DNA of 64,000 nucleotides from Amycolatopsis sp. Lineage in GTDB: Bacteria; Actinomycetota; Actinomycetes; Mycobacteriales; Pseudonocardiaceae. The stretch lies in NCBI RefSeq assembly GCF_025464955.1, contig NZ_JAODNM010000015.1, positions 1 through 64,000 on the forward strand. Reading direction: 5' to 3'. A program made the position numbers and the translations under genes. The notes under the pieces were generated by a model. It was given only the letters and a program-made list of their open reading frames with translations, did not search any database and had not been told where the DNA came from. This document shows, one piece after another, positions 1 to 9,569 of the stretch; the stretch's first letter is position 1; each line of letters begins with the position of its first letter.

Positions 1-24
1 GTGAGTGACACCCGCGATATGCAG

Positions 25-83
25 TTGGACGTGAAGGCCACCTTCAGGACGTAATGCGCCGTGAAGGTGGCCTTCACGTCCAA
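25..83. repeat. 22-bp inverted repeat upstream of HNH gene
   Basis: The arms at 25-46 and 62-83 are perfect reverse complements of 22 nt, built around GTGAAGGCCACCTTCA, with a 15-nt loop. Each arm is itself nearly palindromic (GTGAAGG-N3-CCTTCAC). The same element occurs at 47036-47094, and a half copy lies at 15612-15632. Confidence 0.85.
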
Positions 84-150
84 TCCGTGATCACGTACAG
101 CGATAATGCGGATCACCTGAAAGGGTATCGAATAGTAGTTCGAATAGCGG

Positions 151-165
151 TAGAATAAAGGGGTG
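151..165 (+). promoter_or_regulatory. -10 box seven bases from start codon (leaderless?)
   Basis: TAGAAT at 151-156 is followed by AAAGGG and then the GTG start at 163. The second copy has TAGGAT at the same distance (47162-47167, GTG at 47174). The -10 box is too close to the start for a Shine-Dalgarno site, so transcription probably begins at or next to the start codon. No clear -35 box is seen. Confidence 0.45.
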
Positions 166-1410
166 TCCAGCTCGGTGATCCGGTTTCCCTCGCTTGCCGA
201 GATTCGGCGTGCGAATCCGGTGGAAGCTGCGGTGATCGCCCGTCAACTGGCGCGGATTTACAATGAGTGTGACGCGCTGTTTGGTGTGCTGGCGGCGAAG
301 GTGGAGACCGAGGGTGTGAAGGTTGTCTACCAGTATCTGAACACGGCACTGTGGTTGGATGATGTCACTCAGATCGGCTCGGCGGCGGCGAAGCGGATCG
401 TGATCCGGGGTAAGGCCGTGAACTCCTCCAGTAACCTGGATGGCACGGAGATCCCCGCGATCGCGCCACTGGCTGGTGCTGCGGCACGCGTAGGTGAGAT
501 CACTCCGGCGCATGTGGATGAGATCGTGAACGCCATGATCAAGATGCCCGCGACTGTGTCTGATTGGGATCGGGCGGGTGCGGAGAAGATCCTGGTCGAC
601 CTTGCCCGGCAGGCGACACCGCTCGAGGTCCGCAAGGCGGGTGACCGGTTGTTGAACACGTTCGATCCGGATGGGCCGGAGCCGAAGGATCCGCCGGAGA
701 GACCGAAGCGGGAGCTGGCGTTCCAAGAGCACCGCGACGGCACCGCCAGCTTCAAAGGCAAGCTGGACAATCTGGCCTACGCCCAACTCCGCGCAGCCCT
801 CGATCCGCTGGCGAAGCCGCACTCCACCGAGGAAGGCCGCGACACCCGCAGCCAATGGGAACGCCACGCCGACGCGCTGGTCGACCTGGTCCGCCTCGCG
901 ATGACCGTCGACGAGATCCCGACTCATGGTGGTGATCGGGTCCATGTGGCGGTCACCGTGGACTACGAAACGCTGAAGTCCGGGATCGGGACCGCGATGC
1001 TCGACTATGGCGGCGTGATCACGGCGGCGGAAGCGCGGATGTTGGCGTGTGACTGCAAGCTCATTCCCGCTGTTCTCGGCATGGATAGTGAGCCGATGGA
1101 CTTGGGTCGATCGAAGCGCATCATCACCACCGGTCAACGCTGCCGACTCGTCATGCGAGACCGCGGATGCGCCTTCCCCGGTTGCAATAAACACGCTAAA
1201 CACACCGAGGGTCACCATATTGTTTTTTGGGCGGATGGTGGCCAAACGAATTTTGAAAATCTCACCCTACTGTGCTGGCGTCACCATAGATTGGTGCATT
1301 GTGGTGGTTGGGAAGTTCGGATGGGCGGTGACGGGAGACCGGACTTCATCCCGCCCGATTATCTCGATCCGCTTCGAAAACCCAGGCGCAACACCCTACA
1401 CGCCACATAG
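163..1410 (+). CDS. DUF222 domain HNH endonuclease, copy 1
   Basis: A 415-residue protein of the DUF222 (13E12-repeat) plus HNH nuclease family, which is abundant in actinomycete genomes. The N-terminal two thirds is the helical DUF222 region. The C-terminal HNH domain carries paired cysteines in GCAFPGCNKHAKH, the catalytic His pair in GHHIVFW, the Asn in NFENLTLLC and the closing RHHRLVH, so the nuclease centre looks intact. The start is GTG at 163, conserved with the second copy at 47174. Most of the protein is identical between the copies. The biological role of the family is not established; mobile or selfish behaviour is an inference from the copied flanks. Confidence 0.9.
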   Translation: MSSSVIRFPSLAEIRRANPVEAAVIARQLARIYNECDALFGVLAAKVETEGVKVVYQYLNTALWLDDVTQIGSAAAKRIVIRGKAVNSSSNLDGTEIPAIAPLAGAAARVGEITPAHVDEIVNAMIKMPATVSDWDRAGAEKILVDLARQATPLEVRKAGDRLLNTFDPDGPEPKDPPERPKRELAFQEHRDGTASFKGKLDNLAYAQLRAALDPLAKPHSTEEGRDTRSQWERHADALVDLVRLAMTVDEIPTHGGDRVHVAVTVDYETLKSGIGTAMLDYGGVITAAEARMLACDCKLIPAVLGMDSEPMDLGRSKRIITTGQRCRLVMRDRGCAFPGCNKHAKHTEGHHIVFWADGGQTNFENLTLLCWRHHRLVHCGGWEVRMGGDGRPDFIPPDYLDPLRKPRRNTLHAT

Positions 1411-2215
1411 AATATCCCGTACCAGGGCTCGTGAGTGCCGCGACCGGATCATCCGGCCGTGACACTGACGAGCCCTGACTGCATTCCCGGCACAACCGCC
1501 GCAACTCGCCGTCGACTTGCGAACGCCGCAGCGGTACTGAATCGGCCGACCCCTGTACGAATGGGACCGGGCGCAGCGAGCCTCGGCAGTCACCGCGTGA
1601 CGGGAGTGGCGCTCGGATCCGCACCGTAGTCCCTCGCAGCCCCGGTCCTTGCTTCAGTCGACGGGAGCGCACGCACGACGGTGACGGTGCTTCCCGAATC
1701 GCAACTCGCCGTCGACTTGCGAACGCCCGTCTGCCGCAGTCCTGCTGCAGCAAGGCCAACGAATCCATCAAGATCACCAATCTCCACCATCGGAGGATCC
1801 AGGTTCAACGCACTAAGGTGGCCCTGAGGGGACCTGCACGCACCCCGGTGACGGAGACATCGGACTCAGCTGTCTCCCGGCTTCTGTAGACCGGAGCCGG
1901 ATCACACCAACGCCACTACCCATCCGCTTCAAGTTCCAGGCATGTGCGTTGAACGCACCGCGAGGGTCGCCATGTCGTCATCGCGGCGAGCGTCCGGGGA
2001 CATCGGCGGCTCCAGAGGATCGTCGACCCCTCCCGTCAGCGGGTAGAGACCGTCTGGGGTGTGAGCGTCACGGAAACCTCGGTAGCAGTCACGGTGGCGA
2101 TCCTGGCCACGACTTCGACCAGTGATCACGACTGGGGTTGGACTCACCGCATCTCGATGTACTTGGTCGATCTGCCGAGTCCGCTTGGCGGCCGATCGCT
2201 CATTGATCCGTCGCG
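1411..2215. other. 805-bp intergenic region rich in small repeats
   Basis: No convincing gene is seen. The region holds the terminator hairpin, two copies of a 22-bp element with core CAACTCGCCGTCGACTTG (1500-1521, 1700-1721), a GTTCAACGC...GGTGGCCCTGAGGG element (1803-1830) related to one at 15660-15696, and CAAGTTCCAGGC...GTTGAACGC (1930-1956). A 24-mer at 1954-1977 is repeated exactly, inverted, at 14345-14368. ORFs here have no recognisable product. Confidence 0.7.
1423..1477 (+). terminator. hairpin after HNH gene copy 1
   Basis: CAGGGCTCGT at 1423-1432 pairs with ACGAGCCCTG at 1468-1477. The interior also pairs partly (AGTG with CACT, CCGGAT with ATCCGG). It sits 12 bases after the stop codon and recurs at 48440-48496 after copy 2. 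There is no T-tract, which is usual for actinomycete terminators. Confidence 0.55.
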
Positions 2216-3598
2216 TTAGGGCGGAGCTGAACCGGCGGCGTCTTCAGCTGCGTGAAGTACGCGGACGGCGTCCGCCACGGTGTTGTCGGCCAGGTTGCCG
2301 TAGCCGAGGACGAGCGCCGGTTCTCCGGTCGCGAAGCGGTAGGTATCGAGATCGGCGACGTGCAGGCCGTTCGCGGCCGCGCGCCGGACGACGGCCGCGG
2401 CGTCGGTGCCGTCGGCCAGGTGCAGCAACAGATGCAGACCGGCGGCGGCACCCGAGACGCGGGTCGGCCCGAGCGTGGTGACGAGGATGTCCCGCCGGGA
2501 CCGATACCTGAGGCGGGCCGCTCGCAAGTGCCGGTCGTAGGCGCCGTCCTCGACGAAAATGGCAAAGGTGAGTTGGTCCAGCACGGGCGGCGCCGACGCG
2601 GCCGGGTTGGCGTCCCGCACTCGTTGTGTCCATTGTGGAGGTATCACGGCCCAGCCGATACCGAGCGCGGGGCTCAGGGTCTTGCCCACCGAACCGAGTA
2701 GCACCACCCGAGCCGGGTCCATGCCCTGCACGGTGCTCACCGGACGCCGGTCGTACCGGAACTCGGCGTCGTAGTCGTCTTCGAGGACCAACCCGTCGAC
2801 GTCGCGTGCCCAGGCGAGCAGGCCGGCGCGGCGTGGCGCCGAAAGCACCGTGCCGGAAGGAAATTGATGCGCCGGCGTCACGATCACGGCCCGGACCCCG
2901 ACCGGAATCCGTTCGACGCACAACCCGTCGTTGTCCACGGCGACCCCGACAACGGTCAAGCCGGCGCTTTCGGCTGCTCGCCGCAGGCGCGGCCAGCCGG
3001 GATCCTCGACCGCTATCCGGGTGATGCCTGCTGCTCGCAGCGCGCGGCACACCCGGGTGACGCCGTCGGTGACACCGGTGCAGATCAGCACGTCCTCGGC
3101 GGCAGCGGCCCGGCAACGCCGGAGGTAGGCGGCCAGTACGGTCCGCAGCCGGGGATGACCGCCGGGAACGGGCAGCCCGAGATCGCTGTGCGGGACCACG
3201 GACAGCACGCCGCGCAGCGCGTCCAGCCAGCGCTGCCGGGGGAACGCCCGCAGGTCCGGCAACCCCGGGGCGAGGTCGTAGCGCGGTAGCGCCGGCGCGG
3301 ACGCGGGCGGCCCGGCGGGTGACTCGGGTTCGGCCGACCACCGCACCCGGGTCGCCGATCCGGTGCGCGCGCCCAGGTATCCCTCGGCCACCAGCTGCGC
3401 ATAAGCCTGGGTGACGACCCAGCGCGAGCAGTCGAGGTCCTCGGCCAGCTGGCGGCTGGGCGGCAGGGCGGCGCCGTCGCTCAGCACGCCGTCCCGGATT
3501 GCCGTACGCAGCGCTCTGGCCAGCCGCTCGTGTCGTGGACCGGCACCGGAGAGGTCCAGCAACACCTCCCAGGCCAAATTGGTCTGTGATCTACCCAT
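2216..3598 (-). CDS. MocR/PdxR-type GntR regulator with aminotransferase domain
   Basis: A 460-residue protein with an N-terminal GntR winged helix (about residues 10-80, with LPPSRQLAEDL and RWVVTQAYAQLVAEGYL) fused to a fold-type I aminotransferase-like domain (about 110-450). The PLP site is visible: VEDPGWP, LEDDYDAEFRY and the likely Schiff-base lysine in GSVGKTLSP. Length and order are normal for MocR proteins, which sense PLP or amino-compound ligands and often activate a divergent gene. The divergent neighbour is a broken aldo/keto reductase, so its target may have been lost. The ligand cannot be told from sequence. Confidence 0.88.
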   Translation of the reverse strand: MGRSQTNLAWEVLLDLSGAGPRHERLARALRTAIRDGVLSDGAALPPSRQLAEDLDCSRWVVTQAYAQLVAEGYLGARTGSATRVRWSAEPESPAGPPASAPALPRYDLAPGLPDLRAFPRQRWLDALRGVLSVVPHSDLGLPVPGGHPRLRTVLAAYLRRCRAAAAEDVLICTGVTDGVTRVCRALRAAGITRIAVEDPGWPRLRRAAESAGLTVVGVAVDNDGLCVERIPVGVRAVIVTPAHQFPSGTVLSAPRRAGLLAWARDVDGLVLEDDYDAEFRYDRRPVSTVQGMDPARVVLLGSVGKTLSPALGIGWAVIPPQWTQRVRDANPAASAPPVLDQLTFAIFVEDGAYDRHLRAARLRYRSRRDILVTTLGPTRVSGAAAGLHLLLHLADGTDAAAVVRRAAANGLHVADLDTYRFATGEPALVLGYGNLADNTVADAVRVLHAAEDAAGSAPP

Positions 3599-3645
3599 AT
3601 GAATGGACTGTAGTACCGGTCCGATCCACTTCTAGGCTCGACGGC
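3599..3645. promoter_or_regulatory. MocR divergent promoter region, possible operator
   Basis: The short gap contains TGGACTGTAGTACCGGTCCG followed by ATCCA (about 3605-3629). This is an imperfect dyad: TGGA and TCCA flank a central ACCGGT palindrome. MocR proteins usually bind in this position; the assignment is by position only. Confidence 0.3.
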
Positions 3646-3649
3646 ATGA

Positions 3650-4468
3650 AGAGAAACTCTGCTGGGACGGCTGCTCGAGGGCAAGCGGGACAAGGTCTTC
3701 CTGGCTACGAAGGTGTCCGCGGCCATCACCGACCTGCCCGCGGCACGGGCCGCCCAGCGTCCGGACGGCACGATGGACTGGGACGCCGTCGAACGGTCTT
3801 TCGAGGGAGCGGGCGCCGAGGTGATCCACCGCGGCCTCGACGACAGCCTCCGCCGGCTGCGCACCGACCACGTGGACCTGCTCTACGTGCACGTGGACGA
3901 CCGCTCGACGCCGCTGGAGGAAACGCTGCAGGCGCTGGACGAGGTCGTCCGCGCCGGAAAGGTTCGCCATATCGGCTGGAGCAACGTCCGCACCTGGCGC
4001 CTCGAGCGCATCCGCGCGGTGGCCGCGTACAACGGCTGGACGTCTCCGGTCGCGGTCCAGTTGCAGCACTCGTACCTTCGCCCCGCCGCGGGCACGGACA
4101 GCGCGTCGGTGGTGAGCGGCGAACTGCTGAACTTCCTGCGCGAGCACGAAGACCTCACGCTGGCCGCGTATTCGTCGATCCTGCGGGGAATCTACGACGA
4201 CCCGGTCCGGCGCGCCGCCCACCCGGTCTGGCGGATGTATGCGGGGCCGGACGCCGACGCCCGCTTGGCCGCCGTCGCGAAAGTGGCCGCCGAGATGCCT
4301 GCCACGGGGAACCAGATCGCGCTCGCCTGGCTCCTGCGACAGAGCTCACCCCCGGTGATCCCGTTGATCGGGCCGCGCACCTGGGAGCACTACGAAGCGA
4401 TCGCACCGGCGTTCGACCTGGAACTCACGGCCGAACACCTGTCACTGCTGGACAACGCCGGCGTATAG
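3650..4468 (+). pseudogene. aldo/keto reductase lacking its N-terminus
   Basis: The frame reads LLGRLLEGKRDKVFLATKVS and continues through LLYVHVDD, GKVRHIGWSNV and GNQIALAWLLRQ to a stop at 4468. It covers roughly the last 250-270 residues of a ~320-residue aldo/keto reductase. A TGA lies in frame at 3647, just before the homology begins. The missing first ~55 residues carry the catalytic Asp and Tyr (the D-T-A-x-x-Y-G segment). A GTG at 3713 could start a 251-residue product, but without the catalytic tyrosine it should not be an active reductase. An ATG at 3646 is in another frame. I read this as a 5'-deleted gene. Confidence 0.65.
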
Positions 4469-4495
4469 CGCGACACCCAGCAGGCGCCGCCCGGA

Positions 4496-5692
4496 TCAGG
4501 CTGCGGGGGCGGGGCGGCGGATCGCCTGGCGGCGGAGCCGGTTGAACAGCTTGGCGTTGTTCATCGCGAACACGGCCACGGTTTCGCCGTCGCGCTGGAA
4601 CGTCGCGACGAACGTGCGTGCCTCCGTGCTGCCCTCGACGAACACCACCTCGTCGCTCGGCGCGGGGTGTCCGGCGATCTGGATGGTGACCGAGTACTGA
4701 TCGGACCAGACATACCCACTCGGGACGTAGTGGCGGACGGTGTGCCCGGCGAGCAGGTTCGCGACGGCGACCCCGGCCTGTTCCGAGGCGTTCGTCCAGT
4801 GCTCGTGACGTACGTGCCGGCCGGTCGACACCGACGCGTACCGGGCGACGTCGCCCACCGCGACCACTGTGGACGGGCCCGCGACCAGGCCGCTGTCGGT
4901 GTGGACACCGTTGCCCACAGTCAGGCCTGACCCGGCCAGCCACTCGGTGGCCGGGATCATGCCGATGCCGATGAGCACGACGTCCGCGGGGATCTCGTCG
5001 CCGTTGGCCAGCCGGACGCCGGTCACCCGAACTCCATGCGGGCCGTCGGCGACGGTGTTGAGTCCGTCCACAGTGGCTCCGCAGAGCAGCCGCGTGCCGT
5101 GGTCGCCGTGCAGACGGGCGCAGGCCGCGCCGAGTTCGGCGCCCAGTATCGGGGCGAGCGGGGTTTCGAGGGCTTCGAGCACGGTGACGTCGAGCCCGAG
5201 TGTTCGGCACGTCGACGCGACTTCCGCGCCGATGAACCCGGCACCGACGATGACGACGCGGGGCGACCCGGAGGTGAGTTCGTCCCGCAGCCGGAGCGCG
5301 TCGTCGACCGTGCGCAGGGTGTGGACCCCGGCGACACCTTCGGTGCCCGGCAGCGGCCTGGCCCTGCCGCCCGTCGCGATCACGACGCCGTCGGCGAGCA
5401 GTTCCGAGCCGTCCGAGAGCAGGACGCGGCCATTCGCCGGGTCGAGGTGCTCGGCGCGTACGCCCAACCGGTAGTCGACGTCGAGTTCGCGGTCGTCGTC
5501 GGGTTCGAGCAGGTCCAGCGCTTCGCGGTCGGCTGTTCCGGCGAGGAACGCTTTCGACAGCGGCGGCCGGTCGTAGGGCCGGTGGGCTTCCTCGCCCACC
5601 AGCACCACTCGGCCGTCGTAGCCCTGCGACCGCAGCTCCTGGGCGGTGCGCAAACCGCCCAGTGACGCGCCGACGATCGCGACGGTTCTCAC
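4496..5692 (-). CDS. FAD-dependent ferredoxin reductase
   Basis: A 398-residue flavoprotein of the oxygenase-coupled NAD(P)H ferredoxin reductase family. It has an FAD-binding GASLGGL near residues 8-14, RPPLSKAFL near 42-50, a NAD(P)-binding VVIVGAGFIGAEVAS near 147-160 and an FAD-closing VVAVGDVA segment. The GTG start at 5692 overlaps the stop of the upstream Rieske ferredoxin by four bases (GTGA), so the two are translationally coupled. It should pass electrons from NAD(P)H to that ferredoxin and on to an oxygenase. No oxygenase adjoins; the only Rieske oxygenase here is at 13179, and its operon shares a promoter motif with this one. Confidence 0.85.
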   Translation of the reverse strand: MRTVAIVGASLGGLRTAQELRSQGYDGRVVLVGEEAHRPYDRPPLSKAFLAGTADREALDLLEPDDDRELDVDYRLGVRAEHLDPANGRVLLSDGSELLADGVVIATGGRARPLPGTEGVAGVHTLRTVDDALRLRDELTSGSPRVVIVGAGFIGAEVASTCRTLGLDVTVLEALETPLAPILGAELGAACARLHGDHGTRLLCGATVDGLNTVADGPHGVRVTGVRLANGDEIPADVVLIGIGMIPATEWLAGSGLTVGNGVHTDSGLVAGPSTVVAVGDVARYASVSTGRHVRHEHWTNASEQAGVAVANLLAGHTVRHYVPSGYVWSDQYSVTIQIAGHPAPSDEVVFVEGSTEARTFVATFQRDGETVAVFAMNNAKLFNRLRRQAIRRPAPAA

Positions 5693-6030
5693 GCGGCGTC
5701 CTCGTTGGCGTTGCGCTCTTCGGTGGCGGTCTGGACGTAGATGACACCGTCGTCGACGAGCACGGTGTACGTGCGTACCGGCTTCTTCGCGGGCAGGCAC
5801 GAAGGCAGGCCGGTGCGCAGGTCGAACAGCGCGGCGTGCAGGGGGCATTCGACGAAGCAGCCTTCGAGGAAACCGTCCGCGAGGGAGGCGTCCTGGTGGC
5901 TGCACGTGTCGTCGATCGCGTAGAGCTCACCGTCGGCGTTGAAGACCGCGATGGCGTCTACGCCGGAGCCTTCGGCGATTCGGACGGATTCTCCCGGGGG
6001 CAGTTCGTCCACCGTGCACGCGCGCAACAT
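5689..6030 (-). CDS. Rieske [2Fe-2S] ferredoxin
   Basis: A 113-residue Rieske-type ferredoxin. Cluster ligands are visible as C43-S-H45 and C62-P-L-H65. Length and fold match the small soluble ferredoxins (NirD/BphF-like) that feed ring-hydroxylating and demethylating oxygenases. It is the first gene of a two-gene operon with the reductase, overlapping it by four bases. The start is ATG at 6030. Its promoter region carries an inverted TTGTTGCG motif shared with the mscR/oxygenase operon. Confidence 0.9.
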   Translation of the reverse strand: MLRACTVDELPPGESVRIAEGSGVDAIAVFNADGELYAIDDTCSHQDASLADGFLEGCFVECPLHAALFDLRTGLPSCLPAKKPVRTYTVLVDDGVIYVQTATEERNANEDAA

Positions 6031-6084
6031 GATTGTTCATCCTCCGGGAAAGGCGTCTGGAGTGTGCTACCGAGCGGTACTAGG

Positions 6085-6124
6085 TTGTTGCGTATTGAGG
6101 AACGCTCTGTACTATGCGCAACAA
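6085..6124. promoter_or_regulatory. inverted TTGTTGCG operator upstream of ferredoxin operon
   Basis: TTGTTGCG at 6085-6092 faces CGCAACAA at 6117-6124, the arm starts being 32 bp apart (about three helical turns). The right half, TGCGCAACAA (6115-6124), is repeated exactly at 11990-11999 before the mycothiol dehydrogenase and Rieske oxygenase genes. It is probably a regulator site; the protein is unknown. Confidence 0.5.
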
Positions 6125-6199
6125 GTCTGATATCCATGGCCCCACTCGTCAAGGCCCTTTTCAGGCGCAATTTTGTGGTGGGATATGGGAAAACGCACA

Positions 6200-6244
6200 G
6201 TAGTCACCTGTACCCCGATCAGGAACAGGGCTACAGGTGACTAC
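6200..6244 (-). terminator. terminator of betA operon
   Basis: The arms at 6200-6212 (GTAGTCACCTGTA) and 6232-6244 are perfect 13-bp complements, with further CCC/GGG pairing inside the loop. The hairpin lies 13 bases beyond the betA stop codon and before the ferredoxin promoter. Confidence 0.6.
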
Positions 6245-6257
6245 CGACTCTGGGTGG

Positions 6258-7934
6258 TTACTCGGCGACGTGCTTGTGTTGGTGCTCGTGCCTGTAAAAA
6301 GGTAGATCGATCGGGGCGAGCGGGGTGTTACCGAGGATGAGGTCGGCGGCCTTCTCCGCGGTCATCATCACCGGGGCGTAGATGTTGCCGTTGGTGATGT
6401 ACGGCATCACCGAGGCGTCCACGACGCGCAGGCCCTCGAGCCCGTGGACACGCATGGTCGCCGGATCGACGACCGACATCTCGTCGGTGCCCATCTTCGC
6501 GGTGCAGGACGGATGCAGCGCGGTCTCGGCATCGCGGGCGACCCAGTCGAGGATCTCCTGGTCGGTCTCGATACCGGGCCCCGGCGAAAGTTCGCCGCCG
6601 TTGAACTCGGCCAGCGCGGGCTGGTTGAGGATGTGCCGGGCCGTCCGGATCGCCTCGACCCACTCCTTCTTGTCCTGTTTGGTGGAGAGGTAGTTGAACC
6701 GGAGTGCCGGATGCTTCTTCGGATCGGTCGAGGTGATCTTGACGCTGCCCCGGGTGTCGGCGTACATCGGTCCGATGTGGACCTGGTAGCCGTGGCCCGC
6801 GGTGGGAGCGGACCCGTCGTAGCGGATCGCGACCGGCAGGAAGTGGAACATCAGGTTGGGGTAGTCGACCTCTTCGTTGCTGCGGACGAACCCGCCGCCC
6901 TCGAAATGGTTGGTCGCGGCCGGCCCGGACCGCAGGAACAGCCACTGCGCGCCGATGAACGGCCGCTTCCACTTCTTCAGCGACGGCGCCATGGACACCG
7001 GTTTGAGGCACTTGTACTGGATGTAGACCTCGAGGTGGTCCTGCAGGTTCTCGCCGACGCCCGGCAGGTCCTTGACGACGTCGATCCCGAGTGCTTTGAG
7101 CTCGCCGGCGTTCCCGACCCCGGACAGCTGCAGCAGTTGCGGAGTGTTGATCGCCCCGCCGCAGAGGATGATCTCCTTGCCGTACACCTCGCCCGGCGCC
7201 TTGCGGCCTTGCGCGTACTCGACGCCGATGGCGCGGTTGCCGTCGAACAACACCTGGGAGACGAACGCGCGCGTCTGGACGGTCAGGTTCGGCCGGTCCA
7301 TCACCGGGTGCAGATACGCGCCCGCCGCCGAGAGGCGCCGCCCCTTGCGCACGTTGCGGTCGAAGGGGGCGAACCCTTCTTGCCGGAACCCGTTGACGTC
7401 GTCGGTGCGCGGGTAGCCGGCCTGCACGGTCGCGTCGAAGAACGCGGAGAACAGCGGGTTGGTCGCCGGGCCCCGTTCCAGTTCGAGCGGCCCGTCGTGC
7501 CCGCGGTACTGCCCGTCCTTGGCGTCGGCGAGGCAGTCCTCCATGCGCTTGAAGTAGGGCAGGCAGTGCGCGTAGTCCCAGTTCGCCATCCCGGGGTCGG
7601 CGCCCCACCGCTGGTAGTCCATCGGGTTGCCCCGCTGGAAGATCATCCCGTTGATGCTGCTCGACCCACCCAGCACCTTGCCGCGGGCGTGGTAGACGCG
7701 GCGGCGGTTCATGAACGGCTCGGGCTCGCTGCGGTAGAGCCAGTCGTAGAACTTGCTGCCGATCGGGAAGGTCAGCGCCGCGGGCATGTGGATGAACACG
7801 TCCCACGGATAGTCCGGGCGCCCGGCTTCGAGCACCAGCACCTTGTTGGCGGGGTCGGCCGAGAGCCGGTTCGCCAGCGCACAGCCCGCGGAACCGCCGC
7901 CGACGATGATGAAGTCGTACTGGGGGGAATTCAC
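6258..7934 (-). CDS. betA: choline dehydrogenase (GMC oxidoreductase)
   Basis: A 558-residue GMC flavoenzyme that oxidises choline to betaine aldehyde. It has an N-terminal FAD motif [15 protein letters not shown] (residues 11-25), the GMC signature around [17 protein letters not shown], and a C-terminal active-site HPSCTAKMG followed by [13 protein letters not shown], as in BetA. The open frame runs far upstream in the permease gene, but GTG at 7934 is the start that places the dinucleotide fold at the N-terminus, and it overlaps the permease stop by four bases (GTGA). It lies downstream of betB and the permease in one operon. Other alcohols remain possible substrates, but the context strongly favours choline. 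Confidence 0.88.
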   Translation of the reverse strand: MNSPQYDFIIVGGGSAGCALANRLSADPANKVLVLEAGRPDYPWDVFIHMPAALTFPIGSKFYDWLYRSEPEPFMNRRRVYHARGKVLGGSSSINGMIFQRGNPMDYQRWGADPGMANWDYAHCLPYFKRMEDCLADAKDGQYRGHDGPLELERGPATNPLFSAFFDATVQAGYPRTDDVNGFRQEGFAPFDRNVRKGRRLSAAGAYLHPVMDRPNLTVQTRAFVSQVLFDGNRAIGVEYAQGRKAPGEVYGKEIILCGGAINTPQLLQLSGVGNAGELKALGIDVVKDLPGVGENLQDHLEVYIQYKCLKPVSMAPSLKKWKRPFIGAQWLFLRSGPAATNHFEGGGFVRSNEEVDYPNLMFHFLPVAIRYDGSAPTAGHGYQVHIGPMYADTRGSVKITSTDPKKHPALRFNYLSTKQDKKEWVEAIRTARHILNQPALAEFNGGELSPGPGIETDQEILDWVARDAETALHPSCTAKMGTDEMSVVDPATMRVHGLEGLRVVDASVMPYITNGNIYAPVMMTAEKAADLILGNTPLAPIDLPFYRHEHQHKHVAE

Positions 7935-9520
7935 TGGACCTCCTCCTGGCTCGCCAGTTCGGGGGCGTCTGTGGTGTCCGGGATGTCTCCGGCAGGCGCG
8001 CTGTGCGCGGCGGCCCACTTGTGGCGGCGCACCGTCAGCATCACCCCGCCGACCACGACGATGAGCGCGGTGACGAGCACGCCGCCCCATTGGAAGTACC
8101 AGTGGTCGCTGCCGTAGACCTCGGCCCGCGGCCAGGCCAGGTTGACCGTCATCGCGGCGCCGTAGACCACGGCGATCACGTTGACGATGGTGCCCCAGCG
8201 GCCGAGCTTGAAGTACTGGCCGTGCTCCGGACGCGGCCACTGCCCGCGCAGGCGGCGTAGCAGCAGTGGCCCGGTGACCATCAGGTACGGGATGTAGAAC
8301 AGGATGATCGCGGTCGAGGTCAGTACGAAGAACGCGCGCTGGTTTCCGAGGTTGACCAGCAGCACGCCGATCGTCAGCGCGCCGGTGACCAGCGCGGGCA
8401 CTACCGGGGTCTTCGACCGCGGCGACACCTTGGACATCGCCTTCGTGAACGGCAGCCTGCCGTCGCGGGCCATCGAGAACGCCATCCGGATCGCGGCGGT
8501 CTGCACGGCCAAGCAGCACACGGTGATCGAGATCGCGGAGCAGACCAGGAACGCGTCTCCGAGTCCGTTGCCCAGCGTGCTCTTGATCAGGTACGGCATG
8601 CCCGACGTGCTGAGCTCGTCGGCGTTGATGTTGCCGACGGCCATCATGCCGACCAGCATCAGCGCCCCGCCGACGAGGAACGACACCGTCAGCGCCCGCA
8701 GGATCGCGCGCGGCGCGTGCTTGCGGGGGTTGGTGGTCTCCTCGGCGAGCGAGCCCGCGGTGTCGAAGCCGTAGAAGACGTACGCGCTCATCAGGGACGC
8801 GACCATGAACGCGCCGAGGTAGCCGATCGAGTGGCCGGCGCCGGTGCCGTGGGTCTGGAACACCACCCCCGGTCCGCGTTTGATGTGGATGGCCAGCGCG
8901 ATGATGAGCAGCACGACCGCACCGAGCTCCACCGCGACGCCGAAGTTGTTGATCTTGGCCATCAGCTTGACGCCGATGACGTTGATGATCGTGGCGAACA
9001 CGACCAGCACGATCGCCAGGATGATCGCGTTCTGCGCGCCGCCCGGAGTGGAGGTGAGACCCGCGTCGGATGGGCTGCCGACGAGCTGGAACGCGGTCGA
9101 GACCTGCGGCAGGATGATCTGGTAAGCCACCGCGACCGCGCCCGCGGTGACGATCGCGCCGATGATCATGATCCAGCCGGCCATCCACGAGGTGGCGGGT
9201 TTCGCGATTTGCTTCGCCCATTGGTAAACCGAGCCGGCCAGCGGGAACTGCCCGGCGAGTTCGGCGAAGCACAGGGCGACGGCGAGCTGACCGAGGAAGA
9301 CGATCGGCCAGGTCCAGATGAAGGCGGGGCCGCCGGAGCCGAAGCCGAAGAAGAACAGCTGGAACACCCCGGTCAGGATCGAGATGTAGCTGAAGCCGGC
9401 GGCGAAGCTGGAGAACGATCCGAGTGACCGTTCGAGTTCCTGGTGGTAGCCGAACTTCGCGAGTTCGGAACTGTCGGCTGCGTTGTCTGCGGTGTCTGTC
9501 GTGCCCGATTGAACTGTCAT
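7931..9520 (-). CDS. APC-family permease (choline/amine uptake?)
   Basis: A 529-residue amino acid-polyamine-organocation permease with about 12 membrane helices. It starts with the amphipathic [20 protein letters not shown] typical of GABA/choline-type APC permeases. ATG at 9520 is chosen because AGGA lies six bases ahead; an upstream GTG at 9523 is too close. It sits between betB and betA and overlaps betA by four bases, which suggests import of choline or a related amine. The substrate is inferred from context only. Confidence 0.82.
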   Translation of the reverse strand: MTVQSGTTDTADNAADSSELAKFGYHQELERSLGSFSSFAAGFSYISILTGVFQLFFFGFGSGGPAFIWTWPIVFLGQLAVALCFAELAGQFPLAGSVYQWAKQIAKPATSWMAGWIMIIGAIVTAGAVAVAYQIILPQVSTAFQLVGSPSDAGLTSTPGGAQNAIILAIVLVVFATIINVIGVKLMAKINNFGVAVELGAVVLLIIALAIHIKRGPGVVFQTHGTGAGHSIGYLGAFMVASLMSAYVFYGFDTAGSLAEETTNPRKHAPRAILRALTVSFLVGGALMLVGMMAVGNINADELSTSGMPYLIKSTLGNGLGDAFLVCSAISITVCCLAVQTAAIRMAFSMARDGRLPFTKAMSKVSPRSKTPVVPALVTGALTIGVLLVNLGNQRAFFVLTSTAIILFYIPYLMVTGPLLLRRLRGQWPRPEHGQYFKLGRWGTIVNVIAVVYGAAMTVNLAWPRAEVYGSDHWYFQWGGVLVTALIVVVGGVMLTVRRHKWAAAHSAPAGDIPDTTDAPELASQEEVQ

Positions 9521-9569
9521 CACTGGTCCTCGGATGGGGGCGTCCGGGTGGGGTTGGGGATCGTGGTGC

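Larger units (their letters stand above)
1..1705. repeat. DUF222-HNH cassette, copy 1
   Basis: This segment matches 47012-48794 over the coding sequence and over both non-coding flanks. The shared parts are the opening GTGAGTGACACCCGCGAT, a large inverted repeat, the promoter, the gene, a downstream hairpin and about 230 bp of further spacer containing GCGCAGCGAGCCTCGGCAG and CTCGGATCCGCACCG. Homology stops after GAATCGCAAC near 1705. The left end may lie outside the window, because the match begins at base 1. Confidence 0.8.

Noticed and set aside
163..1410. HNH gene as an insertion-sequence transposase
   Set aside because: It has DUF222 plus HNH and no DDE or HUH transposase motif, and no target-site duplication could be defined.
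1346..1780. Minus-strand open frame after the HNH gene
   Set aside because: It covers the terminator hairpin and repeat elements, has no recognisable domain and no ribosome site.
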